Below, in pieces: positions 24,191 to 36,929 of a DNA stretch of 64,000 nt. The stretch is taken from the NCBI GenBank assembly GCA_951213105.1, contig OX578137.1, positions 54,267,236 to 54,331,235 on the forward strand. Reading direction: 5' to 3'. The stretch is from Amaurobius ferox. Its lineage: Eukaryota > Arthropoda > Arachnida > Araneae > Amaurobiidae. The translations under genes were made by a program, and so were the position numbers. Position 1 is the stretch's first letter, and every line of letters starts with the position of its first letter. Under the pieces are notes generated by a model. It did not search any database and was not told the origin of the DNA. It saw only the letters and a list, made by a program, of their open reading frames with translations.

Positions 24191-25177
24191 TACTTTCCTT
24201 ATATACATAATGTATAAGGAAAGTATTGTGACGGGGTCGAAAATTCGAATTCGAGTTTCCGACGGGAGAGCACGTTTCAAGCATCACTGATCACGAAACA
24301 AACATTTTTGAAGTGATGTCTTTGTGTGTGTGTATGTTTGTGTGTGTGAAAGTATGTGTGTGTGTGTGTGTGTGAAAGTATGTGTATGTGTGTGTGTGTG
24401 TGTGTCAGTGAGTCTGTGGATACAATAACTGACGAACGAATGGATCGATTCGAACGAAATTTGGTACACAAATCACAATCTGTAAACACTGGAAGCCTAT
24501 TGTTTTTATACGCAATCGAATGAATGTTCAGAACCCCCTAAATTTTCGAGTGAAATTTTGAAAAAATCGTGAAAAAATCAAAACTACTAATAAAGTTACG
24601 CAAATAGACATTTCCTATGTAATTTTTCATTAGAATACGATTGACATAAATGTTAGAATGCTAACATGAACCGTTCTCGAGATATTGCACATTTTTTCAA
24701 AAAAATTATCAAAAAGTTATATAAAATAAAAAAAATATATTTCCTATTGAGAAACATGTTCACTTTTCATATGTTATACCATGCGATAAATTGGGTGACT
24801 TCATTCTCGTGTTTCTAGCTCGTTCCATTCATGAAAAAAGATAACTTGAGTAATACTTTTGTGTTTGAACTCCAATAGTCATTTATCTGCTGTGAGAATA
24901 ATTTATTTCTCCGTCCATAACGCTTGGCGAGATTTTGGCGACGAATTTGGCGGAATGTCGCCAACTTGGCGACATTTTTAATTGTTGCCAAATTAACAAA
25001 AAATTCGCCTAATTGATAAAAATGACGCTAAATCAAGGAAAATGACGACTAATTGAAGAAAATTTAATATCTTGGAAAGAATGTAAGTATCTACTATAAG
25101 AATAGCATTTCTTTAAACTGTAAAAGTAGTAAATTCATTGCATTATATAAGGAAAGTCATGTGTTGTCCGCATCAGA
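24191..25177 (-). mobile_element. R1 family repeat, copy 4 (inverted)
   Basis: The longest copy (987 bp), reading from TCTGATGCGGACAACACATG at the high-coordinate end to the GGAAAGTA terminus at 24191. The microsatellite part (24318-24408) is an irregular GT array on the plus strand with GAAAGTATGTG interruptions. Overlapping Thr-His-rich minus-strand frames are artefacts of that array. Confidence 0.87.
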
Positions 25178-25289
25178 TTTTTAACAAATGTTTTCCGAAA
25201 TTAAATGACAACTAATGAATAAGAATACCATTTAAGAAAATTTTATGATAATTTTATGAATCAAATTTTGTGGGTGCTCAGTGAGAAAA

Positions 25290-25490
25290 CTGAAATTCAA
25301 TAAAATAAGAGAAACTTAATAAAAGAAGTGAAATTTAATGAAGTGGAATTTAAGGAAATAAGTGAAATTTAATTCAAAAGTGAGATTTAATGAAAGAAGT
25401 GAAATTTAATTAAAAAATGGCATTCAATGAAAGACTTGAAATTTAATGAATGAAGTGAAATGAAAGAAGTAATATTTATTGAAAGACAAA
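25290..25490. repeat. purine-rich ~20-bp minisatellite
   Basis: Imperfect tandem units around GAAGTGAAATTTAATGAA, about ten copies with variable spacing. The plus strand is almost all A, G and T. Confidence 0.75.
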
Positions 25491-25645
25491 TTGCAGAATT
25501 TCAGATAAGGCAACAGCAAGAATACCCATCAATACCCATCAATATACAAACACATGCATTTCATTAAACATATTTTTTAGCAGCAATGATAATTTTGAAA
25601 TTATTTTTGTTATTTATTTAATTTATATATTTTAAGCAAATAGAT

Positions 25646-28150
<2,505 letters not shown>

Positions 28151-28269
28151 ATATAGGTATGCACATGTAAAATTGCAGCATATCGCTTTACAAGTTGTAT
28201 TATAAATTATTTTTTTGCTTTTAGCTTTTTAATCAAATCACTAAAAATTGTAGCAATTTTTCAAGTTTT

Positions 28270-28273
28270 ATAT

Positions 28274-28321
<48 letters not shown>
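28270..28321. repeat. TA/GT compound microsatellite
   Basis: A TA run passes into a GT run of about 24 bp. Confidence 0.97.
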
Positions 28322-28552
28322 GAAGGTTTGGAAGGATATAAATACATTAGACAGTAATTATATGTATTTCTAAGCAGTCGCTATTAAAAATATTATCATT
28401 TAAATATTTTGAAAAATTGCCTTTACATTCAACTAATTACAGTGGATTAAGTTGTCAAAGTCAGAAATTGTATAGTTTATTTATAGAATAAATAGTCTTT
28501 CAGTTTAACGTCAAATTAACACGAATTTACAAGAGCGCTGCAGAAGAATATT

Positions 28553-28745
28553 CCTCATTCCTCAGCAACATTTAATTTGCGAAATAAACCTCTCACTTCC
28601 TGTAATGAACTTATCTTTTTGGAGCCTAATATTTTAATGCACGCATACTTTATGAAAGTAAATAAAAATTCTGGAGCGCGTAATTCATCTTCTAATGTTT
28701 CAGCTTCCACCTATATTCGCATTAAGATAATTTGAAACAGATGTT
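28553..28745 (+). repeat. R5 family repeat, copy 2 (partial)
   Basis: Shares AAATAAACCTCTCACTTCCTG, AATGAACTTATCT and TCTAATGTTTCAGCTTCC with the other R5 copies. The part after CGCATT is truncated or diverged. Confidence 0.65.
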
Positions 28746-28918
28746 TCGATGTTTCAAGCTTTAGAACGATAATGATTTGAAGTAGATAATTTATATTTAT
28801 AGAATTATAAAGTAATATTAATTATATTTTTATCAAATTTACACACTCATCTTTACACTTTATACACTACATTATATTTTTACTAACTTTATACACTCAT
28901 CTGATCCCTTTTTTATTT

Positions 28919-29190
28919 TCCCTACATATAAAATATACGGAAATGATAGTGACGGAGTCGAAAATTCGATTTTGAATATCTGACGGAAAATACCATTTAA
29001 AGCGCTAGTGTGTGTGGGTCTCCGTAAATCTGTTGAGGCAATATCTCACGAGCAAATTTGCGTATTTCGAATAAAATTTGGTACGATTATTGACAATTTG
29101 TAGATACTGGAACGATATTGATTTTAAACGCGATTTAATTGATAAAATGCTCCTCCTTCATTTTTTGAATGAATTTCCGGAAAAATCATT
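28919..29190 (-). mobile_element. diverged, truncated R1 relative
   Basis: Reading on the minus strand it keeps the R1 3' features in order: an AAATTTGGTAC..-type segment, a short GT/CA remnant near 29008-29016, and a GAAAATTCGA block followed by the CACTATCATTTCCGTATA end. It lacks the 5' half. Confidence 0.6.
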
Positions 29191-29219
29191 CGATAATTAT
29201 ATTTTTGATTAATAACTAG

Positions 29220-29560
29220 CCGACTTTAGGTGCTAGTGGTCGCTAAATATAAAGCAACCAGTGTTTGTAGCAATCATTTTTTTTTTTTTGCAACTTCTGG
29301 GCCCACACAGCGAGCACAAAAGCCACATGGCTTCCCCTTATTGCGCGGGCAGCACAAAAAGCAGCAAAGCAGCAAAACTGCGTCCACATTTAATGTGAAT
29401 GGGTCCAACAGAGTCACAAAGAGTCACACAGAGTCGAAAATACAATATAAAAATGCATCAAAATGCATCAGTGCTACTCCCTACATTAAAATATCTTCAG
29501 GCGATGGGAAAACTGCGTATCTTGTTCTCCACTCGCTCCCCATTATTTCGTGACTTGGCT
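29220..29560. other. higher-complexity segment, no gene called
   Basis: A T run at about 29275-29289 is followed by moderately GC-rich sequence with AGCAGCAAAGCAGCAAA low complexity. On the minus strand one frame is strikingly Cys-rich with C-x2-C spacings. However, it runs through the low-complexity stretch and the poly-A, so I do not assign a function. Confidence 0.25.
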
Positions 29561-29825
29561 TGACATGCATTTCTCTCCTGCAAAGAGCATAGAAAATACA
29601 GCTACTTTTCATATGAAAGAAATAATCAAATGATGAATTAAATTGCAACTATTTAACAGGTAAAGTAGCGACAAATGGAGTTGATGTTTTGTGGAGCTAA
29701 GATAAGACACTTCCCTCTGACAAAATTTGAAGATCCTGCATAAAGCAGTTAATAGCATAATTTTGATGCTGAACATCACAGCGCTTTGAAATAAAAGTTA
29801 TAAAATTGTTAGTACATTCCTTATT

Positions 29826-31916
29826 AACACTTTACAACATAGTTGAAGAGTGTTTATGACTTTGTTCATTCTGTCTGTCTGTCTGTCCGTTAGCACGATA
29901 ACTGCCGTAAAAATGACTTTATCAAAATGACATTTTAGTATGTTTTTCAGACGGTCTGTGGAACCTATGGGAATATAAATGAATAATATCACGCAATTAG
30001 TTTTTTATTGAACAAGGGTTGAAAAAATGAAATATATTGAACCCTATGGGACCTAATTTTTCAAACATTTTTTAAGCAAATTCAAAATTCACAAATTGCT
30101 TCGAAATTTTTAGGAAATATTCACATTATCCCATGAAATATATTAAAAAATTTTCAGTAAAATATGTTAGGTAGTTTTTTAATTAAAAATTATTTAATAT
30201 AGGGAAAAAACAAATTCAATTAAATTCTGACTTTTGGGATAGCTACAAGAAAGAAAAAAGAAATATATTATATAATAAATATGTTTCCAATAATTCAATT
30301 ATTTTGTATATGAAAGAGGCTTCACATTTCAAAATAAGTTTGGAAGATAACAATTTTTCAATTTTTTTTTTATTTTATATAACTCTTCATGATATACTTA
30401 TTTTTTGGCATCTTTAATGCACTTTCCTACGTCCTAGAGAGTTAAAATTTCGTACACAGCTTGAATTTTTTGAACATTTTATTCTACAAAAATTTGGTGG
30501 ATCTTTAAATATAGATTCTACATTTTTTTTCGAAATGGCCTGCAAATAATACCCGTTCACTTCTATAAATCATTGTTGTAATATTGTTAAAAATTCTGAT
30601 GTGGGCAGCACATGTCGTTCCCTGCAGACTCATATTCACGTTTTCTTTATTTCTTCAATAATAATTTGAGTTTATCTGCGCAAAATAACAGCCATAAGTA
30701 TTTTAAATGACATTGAATTTGCACGTTAAACTTGAATTTGGTCCTCATTTGATAGCTGGACTTATTGTCAAAGGTGACGTAGGAAAAAGCGGAAAAACTA
30801 GAATATCTCAAGAACGGCTAGTCCTAGAGTAATAGTGTTAGTCCCATTCTTTTTGTTGTCAAAAATAACGAACAAAATAGGAATTTAATTGATATAATTG
30901 AGCACACGTAGTCTTTTATTTTTATATTTAACGATTTTTGCGGGCCATTTCGCAAAAATAGCCCGTTCCTTTTTCCCGAATCGTACTAGAATAACCTATA
31001 AGTGATTTATATACCAAATTTTGTTAAATTTGGTATATAAATCACTTGTTGGTTATTGAAATATTATACACCAAATTTTGTTAAATTTGTGCCATTTGTT
31101 TTCAGCTAAAGTGGATAAAGGCAATTTCTGCCGACGATTTCGCAAAGACGGCATATTCTTACGAATGCATACGAAGGCATGCAATAGAATCGTACTATAA
31201 TCTAATGAACATCAGGGTTTCCCACAAAAAACCTACCTACTAAATTTTATGAAATTTGGTCCATCAGTTTTTCAGTTAGAGTGGCTGCAATATTCTCACA
31301 GACACACAGAAACACACACAGATACACCGGTACACACACAGGCGTCTTCCTAAAAATAGTTTTTTCGTATTCTAGAATTCCCAAAACGTGCAGATCCTTC
31401 GAAAATTCGAGTTCCGATCTTCGGCACGATTCCAATACTTTGAATATATACACACACACACACACATATATTATCTGTGTATCTGTGCATTATCTGTGCA
31501 TTTAAATTCCGTGCCTACGCAATTACAATAGTTGTGATTTTAAATGATCCCTACACTTTTATTATTTCTTCCACGAAGCCTAATTTTAACTTATGCAGAA
31601 TGCAAATATCTCAAGCGATTGTAAGGTGAGTTACATAAGAATTGTTGAATTTTTTTCACACAAAATCATTTAAAATTATTTAGCTCTGTAGTCTGGAATA
31701 CAAGTTATATGAATGAAATATTCATTAATTTTGCATAGAGAATCAGATGATTTGTATTCCGATACAGTTTTAAATATTTAAGTATAATAAATTACTGTAG
31801 TACTGTGACAATGTAAAAGATATCACCACTTAATGTATCACAATTTAGAAATTTTTAAACGAAATTGCATTTCAGTCGGAAAGTGTTTCATAATCAATGC
31901 TTATGCATGATTGATC
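29826..31916 (+). mobile_element. R2 family repeat, copy 2, interrupted
   Basis: The 5' part (29826 to about 30215) matches 12411-12790. The 3' part (about 31476-31916) matches 12960-13390. Between them lies an R1-related insertion (30595-31445) plus about 380 bp of uncertain origin. The two R2 pieces are collinear and in the same orientation, so one copy was split. Confidence 0.75.
30595..31445 (+). mobile_element. R1-related repeat (subfamily b)
   Basis: Begins TTCTGATGTGGGCAGCACATG like R1, then diverges. It has a CA-rich tract at 31298-31340 in the same relative place and ends with a CGAAAATTCGAGTTCCGATC and CAATACTTT block equivalent to the R1 3' block. It shares layout rather than full sequence with R1, implying a subfamily. 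A second CA run follows at 31451-31466. Confidence 0.7.
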
Positions 31917-32841
31917 TTTCTTGTATACATAATGTATAAGGAAATTATTGTGACGGAGTCGAAAATTCGAATTCGAGTTTTCGACGGGAGAGCACGTTTC
32001 AAATATCCCTGATCACGAATCAAACATTTTTGAGTGGTGTGTGTGTGTGTGTATGTGAAAGTATGTAAGTGTGTGTGTGTGTGTGTGTGTGTCAGTGAGT
32101 ATGTGAAGACGATTACTGACGAACAAATTAACCGAGTCCAACGAAATTTGGTACAAAAATCACAATCCGTGAATACTGGAAGTCTATTGTTTTTAAATGC
32201 AATCAATCAATTGTTCAGAACCCCCTAAATTTTCGAGTGAAATTTTGAAACAATCATCAAAAATTTAAAACCTTTAATAAAGCTAAGGAAATATACATTT
32301 TTTATGTAACTTTTCCTTAGAAAATAATTGACATAAACTTTAGAACGTTAGCATGAACTGTTCTCGAGATTTTGAACATTTTTTTAAATAAATTTATAAA
32401 AAAATCCCATAAATTAAAAAAATATATATTAACTGTTGATAAACATGTTCACTTTTCATATGTAATAGCATGCGATAAATTTGGTGGCATCATTCTCGTG
32501 GATCTAGCTCGTTCCATTCATAAGAAAAGATACTTTGAGTAATACATTTATATTTGAACACCAGTAGACATTTATCTGCTATAAGAATAACTTATTTCTC
32601 CGTCCATAACGCTTGGCGAGATTTTGGCAACGAATTTGGCGGAATGTTTCCAAATGGACGAAAATCTCGCCAAATGGATAAAAATGACGCTAAATCGACG
32701 AAAATGACGACTAATTAACGAAAATTCAATATCTTAGAAAGAATATAAGTATCTACTATGAGAATAACCTTTTTTTTTTGCTGTGAGAGTAGTAAATTCA
32801 TTGCATTATATAAGGAAAAATCATGTGCTGCCCACGTCAGA
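31917..32841 (-). mobile_element. R1 family repeat, copy 5 (inverted)
   Basis: Reads from TCTGACGTGGGCAGCACATG at 32841 down to the terminal hairpin at about 31917-31950. The GT/CA array is at 32036-32092. It directly abuts the end of the R2 copy, with no detectable spacer. A Thr-His frame across the array is spurious. Confidence 0.87.
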
Positions 32842-33430
32842 TTTTTTTAAATATGAAATCGTTGCGAAAAGAATATAAGTTCTCTACAGACAATACTTGA
32901 CAATTTACGATGACAGATGCTGAAGACCGTACCTCGAAAATATATATACTATTTTTAATTTTAATTTTGAGCAATATGTTGAATTACCAGAATACAGCGA
33001 TTTTTCACGAAATGCGCATAATGATATTGGAATCGATATTTAAAATTTAAAATTCCTATCTGCAAATCTGGAGATTTTAGAAATTTGTATTTTATTCGCT
33101 TAGTTGGGTGGATGCCTGTTATATGATCTTCACTACTCCGCTAGTTATTTGCTGGTAATGGATTCTTTAGTGTTTTTTGGATAGTTAAAATTATGTATAA
33201 AGCTTTTCGACATTTTTGAAAATCCAGTTTCTAGAGGCTCTTCAAAATTTAACTGTCTATTGTCTTAAAAATGAGGTTCTTTTACAAATATTTAAAAAGC
33301 CATCGAATATTTCGAATTTTTGAAAGTCTTGGAACCCTCTTCGGTTCGATACCTACGTTTTAAAATATACCGCGCTTCTAGGCTGAGTGTGGCTTCGCAT
33401 CTTGTTTACATACGTACATAAAGCAATCAA
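32842..33430. other. AT-rich sequence, no gene seen
   Basis: Nothing recognised between R1 copy 5 and the R4 repeat. Confidence 0.4.
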
Positions 33431-34430
33431 CTTTTAATATTATAGATTCAAAAATAAATTCTCCATTAGAAAACTATTCATACAGATTTTAAACGCTATC
33501 ATAAACAATTTTTGAGATAGTTCGCAACCGTTGAACATTTTTTTAAACAACATTACAAGTGATAATTGTTTATACTGTTTGTGAGACCAGATTTAGTGAG
33601 ACAGTTTTGTGTTTGTATTTATGATGTCTTTAATGTCAGACAATGGCATCAGTCTGAATGACGCCAATTTTACAGCATCCTGAACCGAGACGTCAAGTAG
33701 GCCATAAACCTATGAGGCTAAATCGAAACTACGAGATTGGTTAAAAATGTTAACCAATGTGGAAGCTGTCTGGTCACATGGCCCCGAAATCGACCAATGG
33801 TAGCCGAGGAAGCGTTGTTGTTGTTGTTACCCAGACCGTCCGACCTACCAGAAAGGTGTAAGGTAACTGTTTGGACGACCGGGAAGTGCCACCCAATTTA
33901 GACCGGAACCCAGTGGGGGATGCATCCACAGGGACCGTACCCTCCTTCCCCTACCACCAACCTCTCGGAAGGACTTACGGACCCACATGTTTAACGTGAT
34001 CGTACTCCGCGTGAACACGGCGGCAGTTTTGGCAGTGGCTGGAATCGAACCCGGGCCTACCGAATGCAACTCCAGCGCGCTAACCAATGGGCTACCGCGC
34101 CTCTAGCCGAGGAAGCGTGTCGGACCTCAGGTCAAAAGAGGCAGCAACCGAAAGTTTTGCAGATATTCCAGATACACTTAAACGTCAGTTGTTCCATAGA
34201 GACGAAAACGATATGTCCTAATATACACTTGAACGTCAGATTCCGGAAAGACTTCAACGAAATGTCCTGAGAAAAACACTTCAACTCCAGGTATGAGTAC
34301 CAGATGTAGTATGATAGAGATCGACTCGAGTATAACACTTGAGCCAGTTCCAACTAGCATGCAGTGATGATGAGATCGGATGCAGTTGTGTTTAGAGATC
34401 GAATGGCCAAACACGAAATTGGAGGCACGT
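33431..34430 (+). repeat. R4 repeat, copy 1 (host of the SINE)
   Basis: Diverged similarity to 45990-46760. Shared phrases in order are GTGAGAC, GATTGGTTAA..GTTAACCAATG, GGAAG.TGT, ACCAATG and GGACCTCAGG. It contains the SINE at 33816-34103, which separates matching parts. Downstream, an ACACTT(A/G)AACGTCAG phrase is repeated. Confidence 0.5.
33816..34103 (-). mobile_element. full-length tRNA-derived SINE
   Basis: A 288-bp retroposon. On the minus strand the head (GGCGCGGTAGCCCATTGG) holds a pol III A box (34084-34094, TAGCCCATTGG) and a B box GGTTCGATTCC (34041-34051). An unrelated body and a CAA-type tail (TTG repeats on the plus strand, 33816-33829) follow. A 15-bp direct repeat, TAGCCGAGGAAGCGT, flanks it at 33801-33815 and 34104-34118: a target duplication typical of LINE-driven insertion. 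The 80-codon minus-strand frame inside is SINE translation. It is the reference copy for the partial ones in this window. Confidence 0.95.
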
Positions 34431-34799
34431 ACTTACCAAATATTTTAGCAGGTCTCAGACCATTTTGATAATAGAATTTACCTGGTCTCATATGTCCACT
34501 CTCCTCCGTAAAATAATGTGTGACATATTGTTGTAATTAATTTAATAATTAAAATAATGTTTCTAATAAATAATGTTATTTTAAAGTGAAAATGGTGCTG
34601 TTAATTATAGTAGCATTGTTACGCCGCTGCCCTCCACTCTATAGGCTAACATACTGCCACAGTCCCTATACCTACTTGGAGGACACCTCAATCGGCGAAG
34701 TAAAGGTTTCGCGGATTGGCGGCTCTTTTCTGATTTACAATGACATGGCGTAAAGCGTGAATGGTTAAATAAAGAGAAATAATATAAATAAAATGTATA

Positions 34800-34805
34800 T
34801 TTATT
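34800..34805 (-). terminator. polyadenylation signal AATAAA in 3' LTR
   Basis: AATAAA on the sense strand, about 390 nt downstream of the TATA-like run. It is the probable 3'-end signal of the element RNA. The twin in the 5' LTR is at 45001-45006. Confidence 0.5.
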
Positions 34806-35187
34806 CCTACACTTTGTACATGTTCGTTTGTACATATACGTTTTCTTTAGACAGAGATCGGGCCTTTCCCTTCACTAGGAAAGAGGATGGCGGGGTAGAG
34901 ATAGAGAGAGAGAAAAAGACGTGATTTAAATACATCGCGTCACGAAACTTAGCCCCTAATTATTCCTAACAAACTAGTGCGTTTTAAAACCCATTATGGA
35001 TGAGAATTCTTACCTTCACTAAGGCGGGGTCTCTGCTCTTGGCTGCACCTGGGGCGTCACTTGTCGGCAGGGGCTCCGGGGACTCTGCACAGATTCACAT
35101 CTAACTTTCTACTCTGCACACCACAAGTATGTGAGTCTAGTCTACGTATGATAAGTCTGATGATGATACTGATATCCTCTCGGGCCA

Positions 35188-35197
35188 ATATATATAG
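35188..35197 (-). promoter_or_regulatory. TATA-like element in 3' LTR
   Basis: An ACTATATATATT-like run on the sense strand, about 465 nt from the LTR start. The equivalent in the 5' LTR lies near 45389-45398 and would be the functional promoter. This is inferred from position only. Confidence 0.45.
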
Positions 35198-35660
35198 TAC
35201 CCGACTTGTTGTTTACGCTTTCCCGTTCCCACGACCTCTAGAACCCTTGACCATCTGGCGGGTCCGTCAGCTGCTGGCGATCTCAAATGGTCGTGGGAGA
35301 TTTCGCTCCCTCAGGCCATTAAAGTATTCCCCTTATTGTGCATTCACACTGACCCCTTTTCGGACAGATTTCTAAGCCCTATTCTATTAAAGTTGCGCAA
35401 GGCATATTTATAGGCAGTGGAATCAATTCCCTTTTCTTGCGTTATATTTTATAGCACTGGGACTCTTCCGTCCCGAAGCCGCCCCGCGTTAAGTGCTTTC
35501 TTACTGAAAGGGGTGTTTATATCAAAATATCGCACCTGGCCCTGCCTTAAGCAAAAACACATTCCACTATTTGCCATCTGCCTCTGCTGTTAGAATAACA
35601 AGTCTTAGGTACGCGATATCTAGTTACGCGTTCAAGATTTTAATTTTGACCGCTGTAACA

Positions 35661-35680
35661 ATAGTCCACCGTTCCCCTTT
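35661..35680 (-). other. polypurine tract
   Basis: Immediately inside the 3' LTR the sense strand reads AAAGGGGAACGGTGGACTAT, a purine-rich stretch in the position where plus-strand DNA synthesis is primed. Confidence 0.75.
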
Positions 35681-36046
35681 AAAAAAATAACGATCGACGA
35701 AGCCATTCGTTGATAAATGTTCTCTCTCTCTCGACCATCGCTCACCACCATCCCCTTACCTGTACACAATTAATCTTCATCTGTCACTCTTCATTTCCAG
35801 TCTGGGGAAGAACCTCTTTCTATTCGTCTTTCCTCCTGGTCCCGCAAAGGGAGGTCCGTATTCTGCTGAACCGATGACGGGTGACTGCTTCTTTGTGTCC
35901 ACCCTTTCTCCACCTTTTACCCGGGGTGAGGAGCGCAAGATTCTACTAAAAAGAGTGATATAAATATATATACAGGTTTTATATACAATGAATTGGACAG
36001 TTTTGATTATGGTGAGAGTTTATATTGTCTTTTCATCGTGATTTCA

Positions 36047-36682
36047 TCACATTCTCCGGCAACATCCGGAAATCACAGTCGAAACTACGAAGATGAGGAT
36101 GAATAGTCCGGTGATTAATGAAGCACTGATTTTGGCTAGCACCGTCCATCCGACAGTCCCAGCGAATTCTTGGAAGTTCCACCATCCCTTCGCTTCTTTT
36201 AACGCTGTATTCTGGTATCCTGATCCCGAATAGTTTTGAGGAGCCAAGTCAATTGCTCCTTCATCAAGGCAAAACTTTATAACTTTGCATGAGGACACCG
36301 TTCGTGCTTGCAAACAGATTTTATCTTGAATGCACCTCTTTTCACTATGGAAGTGTACTGTCATTACTTGTGCTTTTGTGTCTAACGTAATTGCGCGGGT
36401 TGACACTTTAATCACTTCGAAGTGCACCGTTACGCGCCCCGGCCGACAGGTTGAGTAGGCTTTGAACTGTAGTCTAGCCAGGGGGCACAGGCGTAACATC
36501 ACAGACACTGCCTCATCTAGAACTATGGAGCATACCGTCACTATTTCAGAATACATCCGATAGTTCTGAAAATTGAGAGCTACTACCACCGGGCTGGTGC
36601 GTAGTAATGATGAACACCGTTGTCTTTGAACAGGCGTAGCCTCTAGCTCCCTCGTGACAGGTATTTGATAGCATCCAAGCAC
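36047..36682 (-). CDS. env-like open frame, no ATG
   Basis: Lies between pol and the 3' LTR, the usual env site. The frame encodes about 211 residues. It is open only from just after a TGA at 36698-36700 and has no ATG start, its first possible start being a GTG. The product has many Cys in the first two-thirds (ectodomain-like). Near residues 186-207 there is one strong hydrophobic segment, followed by a very short tail with two Cys. This fits the C-terminal part of a membrane glycoprotein. It is far shorter than typical env proteins and has no visible signal peptide. A GTGAGT splice-donor-like site lies just upstream (36721-36726). It could be an env remnant or a spliced last exon; assignment to a fusion-protein class is not possible by eye. 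Confidence 0.5.
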   Translation of the reverse strand: MLGCYQIPVTRELEATPVQRQRCSSLLRTSPVVVALNFQNYRMYSEIVTVCSIVLDEAVSVMLRLCPLARLQFKAYSTCRPGRVTVHFEVIKVSTRAITLDTKAQVMTVHFHSEKRCIQDKICLQARTVSSCKVIKFCLDEGAIDLAPQNYSGSGYQNTALKEAKGWWNFQEFAGTVGWTVLAKISASLITGLFILIFVVSTVISGCCRRM

Positions 36683-36929
36683 TTCTTCCTCCCGTGATCA
36701 TGAAAATCGTAACTGATTGCACTCACCCCTTCCTCGGGCGCCGCAGTATAGAGTCTGATCATTGTTGTTCAACACCATGATCATTGATCCTGTGCACATT
36801 TATAAGCAAAATAGTCAAGAGTCATTTCAGTACTTATATAATTTAACATATGAACAAAGATAAGGATTATGACCACATAACGGGTCTGATCCTTTGTTAT
36901 ACACACTTAAAGTAAGAAATCTCATCCAT

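Larger units (their letters stand above)
34617..35660 (-). repeat. 3' LTR
   Basis: 1044 bp, identical by eye to the 5' LTR. In the sense orientation (high to low coordinate) it shows a TATA-like run, then an AATAAA about 390 nt later, fitting U3-R-U5 order. Frames of 104 (plus strand) and ~76 codons (minus strand) inside are repeated in both LTRs and have no recognisable domains. Confidence 0.96.

Noticed and set aside
24277..24489. Thr-His-rich small proteins near 11.8, 23.8, 24.3, 32.0 kb
   Set aside because: They are frames through the CA array of R1 and recur with every copy; phase varies between copies.
29250..29410. Cys-rich minus-strand peptide as a zinc-binding domain
   Set aside because: The frame depends on an AGC/GCA low-complexity stretch and a poly-A run and has no start or family resemblance.
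34041..34094. Possible tRNA gene (A and B boxes)
   Set aside because: No cloverleaf acceptor pairing; it continues into a repeated body and CAA tail, so it is a SINE head. The same applies at 49530, 53675, 62630 and 62928.
35061..35375. 104-codon plus-strand frame found twice (also 45262-45576)
   Set aside because: It is duplicated only because it lies in the two identical LTRs, is antisense to the element, and has no recognisable domain.
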